A stretch of 64,000 nucleotides of DNA from Mercurialis annua (GCF_937616625.2 NC_065570.1:36277665-36341664); one strand, 5' to 3'. Shown: positions 24,727 through 37,690, counted from the stretch's first letter. Numbers and translations: made by a program. Notes: generated from the sequence alone by a model not told the origin.

Positions 24727-26515
24727 GCGTTGTTCCGATTACCTAATCTTGGTTAGGTTGTATTACGCAATGTGTGCGTGAAAAGTAACGCTAGATTAGT
24801 ATGTCGCGTCTCAAGTATCTTTAACGCGTCGTTATGATTACCTAAGCATGGCTAGGTTATAGTACGCAAAGCGTACGTAAAAAGTGACGCTAGATTAGTA
24901 TGGCGCGTTTCAAGTGTCTTTAACGCGTCGTTTTGATTACTGTGCTTATATCGCGTCACAAGTGTGCGTGAAAATTGTTGCTAGATTAGTATGTTGCGTC
25001 TCAAGTCTCTTTAACGCGTCGTTTTTATTACCTAGGCATGGTTAAGTTATTTTATGCAAAGTGTGTGTGAAAACTGACGCTAGATTGGTATGTCACGTCT
25101 CAAGTCTCTTTAATGCGTATTCTGATTACCTAAGCATGGTTAGGTTATATTACGAAGAGTGTGCGTGAAAAGTGACGCTAGTTTAGTATGTCGCATCTCA
25201 AGTCTCTTTAACGCGTCGTTCCGATTACCTAAGCATGGTTAGGTTATATTACGCAATGTGTGCGTGAAAACTGTTGCTAGGTTAGTATGTCGCGTCACAA
25301 GTCTCTCTAAAGCGTCGTTCCGATATTACGTAAAATGTACGTGAAAAGTAACGCTAGAATAGTATGTCGCCTCTCAAGTCTCTTTAACGCGTCGTTCCGA
25401 TTATCTAAGCATGGTTAGGTTATATTACGCAATGTGTGCGTGAAATGTGACGCTAGATTAGTATGGCGCGTCTCGAGTCACTTTAACTCGTCGTTCCAAC
25501 CATGCTTATGTCGCGTCACAAGTCTGTGTAATGCGTCGTTCCGATTACCTAAGCATGGTTAGGTTATATTACACAAAGTGTGCGTGAAAAATGACAATAG
25601 TATGTCGCATCTTACGTCTATTTAACGCGTCGTTCCGATTACCTAAGAATGGTTAGAATATATTACGCAAAGTGTGCGTGAAAAGTAACGCTACATTAGT
25701 ATGTCGCATATCAAGTCTTTTTAACGCGTCGTTTCAATTACCATGCTTATCTCGCGTCACAAGTCTCTCTAACGCGTCGTTACGATTACCTAAGCATGGT
25801 TAGGCTATATTACGCAAAGTGCGCCTGAAAAGTGACGCTAGAATAGTATATCCTACCAAAAGTCTCTCTAATGCGTCGTTCCGATTTCCTAAGCATGGTT
25901 AGGTTATATTACGGAAAGTGTGCGTGAAACGTCACAATTAATTATTATGTCGCGTCTCAATTCGATTTAAAGCGGCGTTGCGATTACCTAACCATGGTTA
26001 CGTAATAGTACGCAAAGTTTGCTTGAAAACTGACGCTAGATTAGTATATCGCGTCTTAATTCTATTTAACGCGTTGTTCCGACTAACTAAGCATGGTTAG
26101 GTTATATTACGCAAAGTGTGCGTGAAAAGTGACGCTAGATTAGTATGTCGCGTCTCAAGTCAATTTAACGCGTCGTTCCGATTACCATGCTTATGTCGCA
26201 TCACAAGTCTCTCTAACGCGTCGTTTCGATTACCTAAGCATGGGTATGTTATTATTACGCAAAGTGTGCGTGAAAAGTGACGCTAGATTAGTATACCGCG
26301 TCTCAGGTCTCTTTAACGCGTCGTTCCGATTACATAAGCATGGTTTGGTTATTTTACACAAAGTGTGCGTGAAAAGTGACGCTAGATTAGTATGTCGCGT
26401 CTCAAGTCTCTTTAAAGCGTCGTTCCGATTACCATAGCATGGTTAGGTTATATTGCGCAATGTGTGCGTGAAAACTGTTGCTAGGTTAGTATGTCGCGTC
26501 TAAACTCTCTTTAAA
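24727..26515 (+). repeat. Higher-order repeat unit 3 (type A)
   Basis: This unit is 1789 bp. It carries cctaatcttggttagg, attgttgctagattag, gtatgtcgcctctcaag (about 25370) and ccatgcttatgtcgcg (about 25499). The last two variants recur exactly two units later, in unit 5. A private variant, tatgtcacgtctcaag with gcgtattctgattacc near 25090-25130, is absent from its neighbours. Confidence 0.92.
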
Positions 26516-28304
26516 GCGTTGTTCCGAATACCTAATCATGGTTAGGTTGTATTACGCAATGTGTGCGTGAAAAGTGACGCTAGATTAGTATGTCGCGTCT
26601 CAAGTATCTTTAACGCGTCGTTATGATTACCTAAACATGACTAGGTTATAGTACGCAAAGCGTACGTAAAAAGTGACGCTAGATTAGTATGGCGCGTTTC
26701 AAGTGTCTTTAACGCGTCGTTTTGATTACTGTGCTTATATGGCGTCACAAGTGTGCGTGAAAAGTGACAATAGATTAGTATGTCGCGTCCAAAGTCTCTT
26801 TAACGCGTCGTTCTTATTACCTAGGCATGGTTAAGTTATTTTACGCAAAGTGTGTGTGAAAACTGACGCTAGATTGGTATGTGACGTCTCAAGTCTCTTT
26901 AATGCGTATTACGATTACCTAAGCATGGTTAGGTTATATTACGAAGAGTGTGCGTGAAAAGTGACGCTAGTTTAGTATGTCGCATCTCAAGTCTCTTTAA
27001 CGCGTCGTTGCGATTACCTAAGCATGGTTAGGTTATATTACGCAATGTGTGCGTGAAAACTGTTGCTAGGTTAGTATGTCGCGTCACAAGTCTCTCTAAA
27101 GCGTCGTTCCGATATTACGTAAAATGTACGTGAAAAGTAACGCTAGAATAGTATGTCGCATCTCAAGTCTCTTTAACGCGTCGTTCCGATTATCTAAGCA
27201 TGGTTAGGTTATATTACGCAATGTGTGCGTGAAATGTGACGCTAGATTAGTATGGCGCGTCTCGAGTCACTTTAACTCGTCGTTCCAACCATTCTTATGT
27301 CGCGTCACAAGTCTGTGTAATGCGTCGTTCCGATTACCTAAGCATGGTTAGGTTATATTACACAAAGTGTGCGTGAAAAATGACAATAGTATGTCGCATC
27401 TTACGTCTATTTAACGCGTCGTTCCGATTACCTAAGAATGGTTAGAATATATTACGCAAAGTGTGCGTGAAAAGTAACGCTACATTAGTATGTCGCATAT
27501 CAAGTCTTTTTAACGCGTCGTTTCAATTACCATGCTTATCTCGCGTCACAAGTCTCTCTAACGCGTCGTTACGATTACCTAAGCATGGTTAGGCTATATT
27601 ACGCAAAGTGCGCCTGAAAAGTGACGCTAGAATAGTATATCCTACCAAAAGTCTCTCTAATGCGTCGTTCCGATTTCCTAAGCATGGTTAGGTTATATTA
27701 CGGAAAGTGTGCGTGAAACGTCACAATTAATTATTATGTCGCGTCTCAATTCGATTTAAAGCGGCGTTGCGATTACCTAACCATGGTTACGTAATAGTAC
27801 GCAAAGTTTGCTTGAAAACTGACGCTAGATTAGTATATCGCGTCTTAATTCTATTTAACGCGTTGTTCCGACTAACTAAGCATGGTTAGGTTATATTACG
27901 CAAAGTGTGCGTGAAAAGTGACGCTAGATTAGTATGTCGCGTCTCAAGTCAATTTAACGCGTCGTTCCGATTACCATGCTTATGTCGCATCACAAGTCTC
28001 TCTAACGCGTCGTTTCGATTACCTAAGCATGGGTATGTTATTATTACGCAAAGTGTGCGTGAAAAGTGACGCTAGATTAGTATACCGCGTCTCAGGTCTC
28101 TTTAACGCGTCGTTCCGATTACATAAGCATGGTTTGGTTATTTTACACAAAGTGTGCGTGAAAAGTGACGCTAGATTAGTATGTCGCGTCTCAAGTCTCT
28201 TTAAAGCGTCGTTCCGATTACCATAGCATGGTTAGGTTATATTGCGCAATGTGTGCGTGAAAACTGTTGCTAGGTTAGTATGTCGCGTCTAAACTCTCTT
28301 TAAA
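26516..28304 (+). repeat. Higher-order repeat unit 4 (type B)
   Basis: This unit is 1789 bp. The type B variants are ttccgaatacctaatc, cctaaacatgactagg, gtgacaatagattag and gtcgcgtccaaagtc. The same set recurs in the partial unit 6. Confidence 0.92.
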
Positions 28305-30093
28305 GCGTTGTTCCGATTACCTAATCTTGGTTAGGTTGTATTACGCAATGTGTGCGTGAAAAGTAACGCTAGATTAGTATGTCGCGTCTCAAGTATCTTT
28401 AACGCGTCGTTATGATTACCTAAGCATGGCTAGGTTATAGTACGCAAAGCGTACGTAAAAAGTGACGCTAGATTAGTATGGCGCGTTTCAAGTGTCTTTA
28501 ACGCGTCGTTTTGATTACTGTGCTTATATCGCGTCACAAGTGTGCGTGAAAATTGTTGCTAGATTAGTATGTTGCGTCTCAAGTCTCTTTAACGCGTCGT
28601 TTTTATTACCTAGGCATGGTTAAGTTATTTTATGCAAAGTGTGTGTGAAAACTGACGCTAGATTGGTATGTGACGTCTCAAGTCTCTTTAATGCGTATTA
28701 CGATTACCTAAGCATGGTTAGGTTATATTACGAAGAGTGTGCGTGAAAAGTGACGCTAGTTTAGTATGTCGCATCTCAAGTCTCTTTAACGCGTCGTTGC
28801 GATTACCTAAGCATGGTTAGGTTATATTACGCAATGTGTGCGTGAAAACTGTTGCTAGGTTAGTATGTCGCGTCACAAGTCTCTCTAAAGCGTCGTTCCG
28901 ATATTACGTAAAATGTACGTGAAAAGTAACGCTAGAATAGTATGTCGCCTCTCAAGTCTCTTTAACGCGTCGTTCCGATTATCTAAGCATGGTTAGGTTA
29001 TATTACGCAATGTGTGCGTGAAATGTGACGCTAGATTAGTATGGCGCGTCTCGAGTCACTTTAACTCGTCGTTCCAACCATGCTTATGTCGCGTCACAAG
29101 TCTGTGTAATGCGTCGTTCCGATTACCTAAGCATGGTTAGGTTATATTACACAAAGTGTGCGTGAAAAATGACAATAGTATGTCGCATCTTACGTCTATT
29201 TAACGCGTCGTTCCGATTACCTAAGAATGGTTAGAATATATTACGCAAAGTGTGCGTGAAAAGTAACGCTACATTAGTATGTCGCATATCAAGTCTTTTT
29301 AACGCGTCGTTTCAATTACCATGCTTATCTCGCGTCACAAGTCTCTCTAACGCGTCGTTACGATTACCTAAGCATGGTTAGGCTATATTACGCAAAGTGC
29401 GCCTGAAAAGTGACGCTAGAATAGTATATCCTACCAAAAGTCTCTCTAATGCGTCGTTCCGATTTCCTAAGCATGGTTAGGTTATATTACGGAAAGTGTG
29501 CGTGAAACGTCACAATTAATTATTATGTCGCGTCTCAATTCGATTTAAAGCGGCGTTGCGATTACCTAACCATGGTTACGTAATAGTACGCAAAGTTTGC
29601 TTGAAAACTGACGCTAGATTAGTATATCGCGTCTTAATTCTATTTAACGCGTTGTTCCGACTAACTAAGCATGGTTAGGTTATATTACGCAAAGTGTGCG
29701 TGAAAAGTGACGCTAGATTAGTATGTCGCGTCTCAAGTCAATTTAACGCGTCGTTCCGATTACCATGCTTATGTCGCATCACAAGTCTCTCTAACGCGTC
29801 GTTTCGATTACCTAAGCATGGGTATGTTATTATTACGCAAAGTGTGCGTGAAAAGTGACGCTAGATTAGTATACCGCGTCTCAGGTCTCTTTAACGCGTC
29901 GTTCCGATTACATAAGCATGGTTAGGTTATTTTACACAAAGTGTGCGTGAAAAGTGACGCTAGATTAGTATGTCGCGTCTCAAGTCTCTTTAAAGCGTCG
30001 TTCCGATTACCAAAGCATGGTTAGGTTATATTGCGCAATATGTGCGTGAAAACTGTTGCTAGGTTAGTATGTCGCGTCTAAACTCTCTTTAAA
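28305..30093 (+). repeat. Higher-order repeat unit 5 (type A)
   Basis: This unit is 1789 bp. It resembles unit 3 at most diagnostic sites (gtatgtcgcctctcaag at about 28948, ccatgcttatgtcgcg at about 29078) but unit 2 at others (tatgtgacgtctcaag at about 28668). It is therefore a mosaic, as expected from unequal exchange or gene conversion. Confidence 0.92.
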
Positions 30094-30920
30094 GCGTTGT
30101 TCCGAATACCTAATCATGGTTAGGTTGTATTACGCAATGTGTGCGTGAAAAGTGACGCTAGATTAGTATGTCGCGTCTCAAGTATCTTTAACGCGTCGTT
30201 ATGATTACCTAAACATGACTAGGTTATAGTACGCAAAGCGTACGTAAAAAGTGACGCTAGATTAGTATGGCGCGTTTCAAGTGTCTTTAACGCGTCGTTT
30301 TGATTACTGTGCTTATATTGCGTCACAAGTGTGCGTGAAAAGTGACAATAGATTAGTATGTCGCGTCCAAAGTCTCTTTAACGCGTCGTTCTTATTACCT
30401 AGGCATGGTTAAGTTATTTTACGCAAAGTGTGTGTGAAAACTGACGCTAGATTGGTATGTGACGTCTCAAGTCTCTTTAATGCGTATTACGATTACCTAA
30501 GCATGGTTAGGTTATATTACGAAGAGTGTGCGTGAAAAGTGACGCTAGTTTAGTATGTCGCATCTCAAGTCTCTTTAACGCGTCGTTGCGATTACCTAAG
30601 CATGGTTAGGTTATATTACGCAATGTGTGCGTGAAAACTGTTGCTAGATTAGTATGTCGCGTCTCAAGTCAATTTAACGCGTCGTTCCGATTACCATGCT
30701 TATGTCGCGTCACAAGTCTCTCTAACGCGTCGTTTCGATTACCTAAGCATGGGTATGTTATTATTACGCAAAGTGTGCGTGAAAAGTGACGCTAGATTAG
30801 TATACCGCGTCTCAGGTCTCTTTATCGCGTCGTTCCGATTACATAAGCATGGTTAGGTTATTTTACACAAAGTGTGCGTGAAAAGTGACGCTAGATTTGT
30901 ATGTCGCGTCTCAAGTCTCT
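30094..30920 (+). repeat. Higher-order repeat unit 6 (type B, partial, internally deleted)
   Basis: This unit starts like unit 4. At about 30643 it skips 858 bases: it leaves the unit at the position equivalent to 28854 and resumes at the equivalent of 29712, joining at the shared pentamer gctag. It then follows the unit through gcatgggtatgttatt and cgcgtctcaggtctct and loses similarity after about 30920, where ordinary diverged monomers resume. Confidence 0.87.
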
Positions 30921-31753
30921 TTAACGCGTCGTTTCGATTACCATTCTTATCTTGCGTCACAAGTCTCTTTAACGCGTCGTTATGATTACCTAAGCATGGT
31001 TAGGTTATATTACGCAGAGTGTGCGTCAAAAGTGATGCTAGATTAGTATATCGTATCTCAAGTCTCTCTAACGGTCGTTCCGACTTCCCAAGCATTATTA
31101 CGCAAAATGTGCGTGAAAAGCAACGCTAAATTAGTATGTCACGTGTCAAGTCTCTCTAACACGTCGTTTCGATTACCTAAGATGATTATGTTATATTACG
31201 CAAAGTGTGCGTGAAAAGTGACGCTAGATCAGTATATCCTAACTCAATCCTCTCAAATGCGTCGTTCCGATTACCTAAGCATGGTTAGATTATATTACGC
31301 AAAGTGTGCGCAAAAAGTTACATTAGATTAGTATGTCGCATCTCAAGTCTCTTTAACGTGTCGTTCTAATTACCCAAGCATGGCTAGGTTATATTACGCA
31401 AGCTGTGCGTTAAAAGTTACGCTAGATTGGTATGTCGCGTCACAAGTCTCTCTAACGCATCGTTCCTACTATCTAACCATGGTTAGGATATATCACGCAA
31501 AGTGTGCGTGAAAAGTGACGTTATATTAGTAAGTCGCGTCTCAAGTCTCATTAACGCGTCGTTTCGATTACCTTGCTTATCTCGTGTCACAAGTCTCTTT
31601 AACTCGTCATTGTGATTACCTAAGCATGGTTAGGTTATATTACGCAAAGTGTGCGTGAAAAGTGATGCTAGATCAGTATATCCTACCTCAAGTCTCACTA
31701 ACGCGTCGTTCTTATTTCTATTACGCAAATTGTGCGTGAAAAGTGACAATAGA
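30921..31753 (+). repeat. Diverged monomers flanking the higher-order array
   Basis: These are individual 99-bp and shortened monomers without a clear partner elsewhere in the window at the scale of several monomers. Several carry private deletions, such as acttcccaagcattatta (about 31082) and gttcttatttctatta (about 31709). No gene or insert is seen. Confidence 0.75.
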
Positions 31754-32945
31754 TTACCATACTTATGTCACGTTACAAGTCTCTCTAACACATCTAGGTT
31801 ATATTACGCAAAGTGTGCGTGAAAAGTGACAATAGATTAGTATGTCGTGTCTCAATTCTCTGTAACGCGCCGTTTCGATTAACTAAGCATGTTTAGATTA
31901 TATTAAGCAAAGTGTGCGTGAAAAGTGACGCTAGATTAGTATGTCACGTCTCAAGTCTCTTTAACGCGTCGTTCCGATTACCAAAGCATGGTTATGTTAT
32001 TTTATGCCAAGTGCGCGTTAAAAGTGTCGCTAGATTAGTATGTCGAATCACAAGTCTCCTTAACGTGTTGTTACGATTACCTAAGCATGGCTAAGTTATA
32101 TTACGCAAAGTGTGCGTAAAAAGTGACGTTAGATTAGTATGGCGCGTCTCAAGTCTCTTTAACGTATCATTTCGATTACCATTCATATGTCACGTTACAA
32201 GTCTCTCTAACACGTTGTTCCGATTACCAAAGCATGGTTTGGTTATATTACGCAAAGTGTGCGTGAAAAGTGACAATACATTAGTATGGTGCTTCTCAAG
32301 TATCCTTAACGCGTCGTTATGATTACCTAAGAATGGCTAGGTTATATTACGCAAAGCGTACGTAAAAAGTGACGCTAGATTAGTATGGTGCTTCTCAAGT
32401 CTCTTTAGCGCGTCGTTTGGATTACCATGCTTATGTCGTCTCACAAGTCTCTCTAACGCGTCGTTCCGATTACCTAAGCATGTTTTAGTTAACGTAAAGT
32501 GTGTGTGAAAAGTGACGCTAGATTAGTATGTCGTGTCACAAGTCTCTCTAACGCGGCGTTCCAATTACCTAAGCATGGTTAGGTTATATTAAGCAAACTG
32601 TGCGTGAAAAGTGACGCTAGATTAGTATGTCGCATCTCAAGTCTCTCTAATGCTTCGTTCCGATTACCTAACATGGTTAGGTTATATTACGCAAATTGTG
32701 CGTGAAAAGCGACAATAGATTTGTATGTCGTGTCTCAATTCTCTGTAGCGCGTCATTTCGATTACCATGCTTATGTCGCGTCACAAGTCTCGCTAACGCG
32801 TCGTTCCGATTACCTAAGCATGGTTAGGTTATATTACACAAAGTGTGCGTGAAATGTGAAAATAGATTATTATGTCTTGTCCCAAGTCTCTTTAACGCGT
32901 CGTTCCGATTACCTAAGCATGGTTAGGTTATATTACGCAATGTGT
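31754..32945 (+). repeat. 1.19-kb segmental duplication, copy 1
   Basis: This copy is collinear with 34929-36120 at a constant offset of about 3173. Shared markers are aacacatctaggttata, gcatgtttagattatatt, gccaagtgcgcgttaaaa, tagtatggtgcttctcaa, aagcatgttttagttaac and acctaacatggttaggtt. Reverse-complement relatives of its right part lie at 55270-55915 and 58555-59205. Confidence 0.85.
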
Positions 32946-33009
32946 GCTTGAACACTATTGCTAGGTTAGTATGTCGTGTCTCAATTCTCTTTAATGCTTC
33001 GTTCCTATT

Positions 33010-33027
33010 ACCTAACCATGGTTAGGT
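33010..33027. other. Perfect 18-bp palindrome at the monomer core
   Basis: The sequence acctaaccatggttaggt is its own reverse complement. In the usual monomer the same position reads acctaagcatggttaggt, a palindrome broken by a single mismatched pair. Here one substitution completes the dyad. Confidence 0.9.
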
Positions 33028-33059
33028 TATATTATGCAAACTGTGCGTGAAAAGTGACG

Positions 33060-33760
33060 TTAGATTAGTATGGCGCGTCTCAAGTCTCTCTAATGTATCG
33101 TTTTGATTACCATGCTTATGTCGCTTTACAAGTCTCTGTAACACGTCGTTCCGATTACCAAAGCTTGGTTAGGTTATATTACGCAAAGTGTGCGTGAAAA
33201 GGGACAATAGATTAGTATGTCGCTTTGCAAGTGTCTTTAACGTGCCGTTCCGATTACCTAAGCATGGTTAGGTTATTTTATGCGAAGTGTGCGTGAAAAG
33301 GGACGCTAGATTAGTATGTCGCATCTCAACTCTCTTTAACGCGTCGTTCCGATTACAAAAGCATGCTTAGGTTATATTACGCGATGTGCGCGTGAAAACA
33401 CTTGCTAGGTTAGTATGTCGTGTCTCAAGTCTCTTTAATGTATCGTTTCGATTACCATGCTTATGTCGCTTTACAAGGCTCTGTAAACGTCGTTCCGATT
33501 ACCAAAGCTTGGTTAGGTTATATTACGCAAAGTGTGCGTGAAAAGTGACAATATATTAGTATGTCGCGTTGCAAGTGTCTCTAACGTGCCGTTCCGATTA
33601 CCTAAGCATGGTTAGGTTATTTTACACGAAGTGTGCGTGAAAAGGGACGCTGGATTAGTATGTCGCATCTCAACTCTCTTTAACGCGTCGTTCCGATTAC
33701 CTAAGCATGGTTAGGTTATATTACGCAATAAGTCTCTTTATCACGTTGTTCTCATTTCCT
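33060..33760 (+). repeat. Short local duplication within block 3
   Basis: The run from tcgctttacaagtctctg through gcaagtgtctttaacgtg and gtatgtcgcatctcaact occurs twice in succession (about 33120-33350 and 33465-33700). Both are related to 14600-15030, which also has two versions. The following cctaatcttgattagg monomer matches 15057. Confidence 0.72.
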
Positions 33761-34928
33761 AATCTTGATTAGGTTGTAATACGCAAAGTGTGCGTGAAAA
33801 GTGACGCTAGATTAGTATGGCGTGTTTCAAGTCGCTTTAACACGTCGTTTCGATTACTGTTCTTATGTCGCGTTAGAAGTGTCTCTAACGCGTCGTTCTG
33901 ATTACCTAAGCATGGTTAGGTTATATTACGCAAAGTGTGCATGTTAAAGTGACAACAAATTAGTTTGTCGTGTCTCAAGTCTCTTTAACGCGTCGTTCCG
34001 ATTACCTATGCATGGTTAGGTTATTTTATGCGAGATTAGTATGTCGTGTCTCGAGTCTTTTTAATGCGTATTCCAATTACATAAGCATGAATAGGTTATA
34101 TTACGTAAAGAGTGCGTGAAAAGTGAAACTAGATTAGTATGTCCCGTCTCAAGTCTCTTTAACGCGTTGTTCCGATTACCCAAGCATGGTTAGGTTATAT
34201 TACTCAAAGTGTGTGTGAAAACTGGCGCTAGATTAATATGTCGTTACTCAAGTCTCTTTAACGCGTCGTTTCGATTTCCTAAAAATGGTTAGGTTATATT
34301 ACGCAAAGCGTGCGTAATAAGTGACGCTAGATTAGTATTGCGCGTTTCAAGTCTCTTTAATGCGTAGTTTCGATTACCATGCTTATGTCGCGTAACAAGT
34401 GTCTCTTTAATGCGTCGTTTCGATTTCCATGCTTATGTCGCGTCACAAGTGTCTCTAATGCGTCGTTCTGATTACCTAAGCATGGTTAGGTTATATTACG
34501 CAAAGTGTGCGTGAAAAGTGAAAATAGATTAGTATGTCGCATCTCATGTCTCTTTAACGCGTCATTCCGATTACCTAAGCATGGTTAGGTTCTTATACAC
34601 AAAGTGTGCGCAAAAAGTGACGCTAGATTTGTATGTCGCGTCTCAAGTCCCTTTATCTAAGCATGGTTAGATTATATTACGCAAAGTGTGCGTGAAAAGT
34701 GACGCTAGATTAGTATGTCACGTCTCAAGTCTCTTTAACGCGTCGTTCCCATGACCAAAGCATGGTTATGTTAAAACTGTCGCTGATTAGTATGTCGCGT
34801 CACAAGTCTTCTTAACACGTTGTTACGACTACTTAAGCATGGTTAAGTAATATTACGCAAAGTGTGTGTAAAAAGTGACGTTAGATTAGTATGGCGCGTC
34901 TCAAGTCTCTTTAACGTATCGTTTCGAT

Positions 34929-36120
34929 TACCATACTTTTGTCACGTTACAAGTCTCTCTAACACATCTAGGTTATATTACGCAAGTGTGCGTGAAAAGT
35001 GACAATAGATTAGTATGTCGTGTCTCAATTCTCTGTAACGCGTCGTTTCGATTAACTAAGCATGTTTAGATTATATTAAGCAAAGTGTGCGTGAAAAGTG
35101 ACGCTAGATTAGTATGTCACGTCTCAAGTCTCTTTAACGCGTCGTTCCGATTACCAAAGCATGGTTATGTTATATTATGCCAAGTGCGCGTTAAAAGTGT
35201 CGCTAGATTAGTATGTCGAATCACAAGTCTCCTTAACGTGTTGTCACGATTACCTAAGAATGGTTAAGTTATATTACGCAAAGTGTGCGCGTACAAAGTG
35301 ACGTTTGATTAGTATGGCGCGTCTCAAGTCTCTTTAACGTATCGTTTCGATTACCATTCATATGTCACGTTACAAGTCTCTTTAACACGTTGTTCCGATT
35401 ACCAAAGCATGGTTTGGTTATATTACGCAAAGTGTGCGTGAAAAGTGACAATACATTAGTATGGTGCTTCTCAAGTATCTTCAACGCGTCGTTATGATTA
35501 CCTAAGAATGGCTAGGTTATATTACGCAAAGCGTACGTAAAAAGTGACGCTAGATTAGTATGGTGCTTCTCAAGTCTCTGTAACGCGTCGTTTGGATTAC
35601 CATGCTTATGTCGTCTCACAAGTCTCTCTAACGCGTCGTTCCGATTACCTAAGCATGTTTTAGTTAACGTAAAGTGTGCGTGAAAAGTGACGCTAGATTA
35701 GTATGTCGTGTCACAAGTCTCTCTAACGCGGCGTTCCAATTACCTAAGCATGGTTAGGTTATATTAAGCAAACTGTGCGTGAAAAGTGACGCTAGATTAG
35801 TATGCCGCATCTCAAGTCTCTCTAATGCTTCGTTCCGATTACCTAACATGGTTAGGTTATATTACGCAAATTGTGCGTGAAAAGCGACAATAGATTTGTA
35901 TGTCGTGTCTCAATTCTCTGCAGCGCGTCATTTCGATTACCATGCTTATGTCGCGTCACAAGTCTCTCTAACGCGTCGTTCCGATTACCAAAGCATGGTT
36001 AGGTTATATTACACAAAGTGTGCGTGAAATGTGAAAATAGATTATTATGTCTTGTCTCAAGTCTCTTTAACGCGTCGTTCCGATTACCTAAGCATGGTTA
36101 GGTTATATTACGCAATGTGT
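34929..36120 (+). repeat. 1.19-kb segmental duplication, copy 2
   Basis: This is the second copy of 31754-32945 at an offset of 3173. On its right it runs directly into the third copy of part of the 4-kb segment (36070-37440). Both segments share the monomer around the joint, as expected for homologous recombination between satellite copies. Confidence 0.85.
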
Positions 36121-37440
36121 GCGTGAAAACTGTTGATAGGTTAGTATGTCGCGTCACAAGTCTCTCTAACGCGTCGTTCTGATTACCAAAGCATGGTTAG
36201 GTTATATTACGCAAAATGTACCCGAAAAGTGACGCTAGAATAGTATGTCGTGTCTCAAGTCTCTTTAAAGCGTCGTTCCGATTAGCTAAGCATAGTTAGG
36301 TTATAATACGCAAAGTGTGCGTAAAAAGTGACGCTAGATTAGTATGGCACGTTTCAAGTCTCTTTAACGCGTCTTTTCGATTACCATTGTCGCGTCACAT
36401 GTTTCTCTAACGTGTCGTTCTGATTACCTAAGCATGGTTCGGTTATATTACGCGAAGTGTGCGTGAAAATTGACAATATATTAGTATGTCGTGTCTCAAG
36501 TCTCTAAAACGCGTCGTTCCGATTACCTAAGCATGGTTAGGTTATTTTACGCAAAGTGTGCTGAAAAGTGACGTTAGATTAGTACGTCGCGTCTCAAGTC
36601 CCTTTAATGTGTGTTTCGATTACCTAAGCATGGTTAGGTTATATTACGCAAAGTGTGCGTCAAAAGTTACGCTAGATTAGTATGTCGTGTCTCAAGTCTC
36701 TTTAACGCGTCGTTCCGATTACCAAAACATAGTTATGTTATATTACGCCAAGTGCGCCTTAAAAGCGTCGCTAGTTTAGTATGTCATGCACAAGTCTCTT
36801 TAACGCGTTGTTACGATTACCTAAGCATAGTTAAGTTATATTACGCAAAGTGTGCATAAAAAGTGACCCTTGATTAGTACGTCGCGTCTCAAGTCTCTTT
36901 AACGCATCTTTGTCACGTTACAAGCCTCTCTAACACGTCGTTCTGATTACCAAAGCATGGTTAAGTCTCTTTATCGTGTCGTTCCGATTACCTAAGCATG
37001 GTTAGGTTATTTTACGCGAAGTGTGCTTGAAAAGTGACGTTAGATTAGTATGTCGCGCTCTTAAGTCTCTTTAACGCGTCGTACCGATTACCAAAGCACG
37101 GTTCGATTATATTACGCAATGTGTGCGTGAAAACTGTTGCTAGGTTAGTATGCCGATCTCAAGCTCTTTAAAGCGTCGTTCCAATTACCTAATCATGGTT
37201 AGGTCGTATTACGCAAAGTGTGCATGAAAAGTGACGCTAGATTAGTATGTCGCGTCTCAAGTTTCTTTAACGCGTCGATCCAGTCACCTAAGCATGGTTA
37301 GTTTATATTACGCAAAGCGTCCGTAAAAAGTGGCGCTAGATTAGTATGGCGCGTTTCAAGTCTCTTTAACGCGTCGTTTCGATTACGGTCCTTATGTCCC
37401 GTCACAAGTGTCTCTAACGCGTCGTTCTGATACCTAAGCA
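36070..37440 (+). repeat. Third copy of part of the 4-kb segment
   Basis: This copy is collinear with about 2840-4230 and with the matching part of copy 2. Shared variants include aactgttgataggttag, gtacc-gaaaagtgac, cgccaagtgcgccttaaa, gattagtacgtcgcgtct, gtcgcgctcttaagtctc, gatccagtcacctaagca and gtcccgtcacaagtgtct. The right end fuses two monomers (gtattacgaaaagtgtgt is the equivalent of a jump from about 4230 to about 4335). Confidence 0.84.
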
Positions 37441-37690
37441 TGGATAAGTTATATTACGAAAAGTGTGTGTGAAAAGTGACGCTAGATTAGTATGTCGCGT
37501 CTCAAGTCTCTTTAACGCTTCGTTCCGTTTACTAAAGCATGCGCAATGTGTGCGTGAAATCTTTTGCTAGGTTAGTATGTCGTTCTGATACCTAAGCATG
37601 GTTAGGTTATATTACGCAAAGTGTCTTTAAAGCGTCTTTCCGATTACCTAATCATGGTTAGGTTGTATTATGCAAAGTGTGCGTGAAGCA

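Larger units (their letters stand above)
20990..30920 (+). repeat. 1789-bp higher-order repeat array
   Basis: The marker gcgttgttccga occurs at 21151, 22938, 24727, 26516, 28305 and 30094, giving spacings of 1787, 1789, 1789, 1789 and 1789. Each unit contains about 20 satellite subunits, of which about five are shortened. Units differ at only scattered positions, whereas adjacent 99-bp monomers inside a unit differ heavily; that contrast defines a higher-order repeat. The four near-identical 65-68-codon frames at 22662, 24451, 26240 and 28029 reflect this period. The last unit is truncated by an 858-bp deletion. This is the most homogeneous, hence probably youngest, part of the window. Confidence 0.95.

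Noticed and set aside
30921..31753. Possible remnants of retrotransposons in irregular monomers flanking the 1789-bp array
   Set aside because: All irregular stretches resolve into satellite monomers with deletions; no terminal repeats, primer site, polypurine tract or protein similarity was seen.
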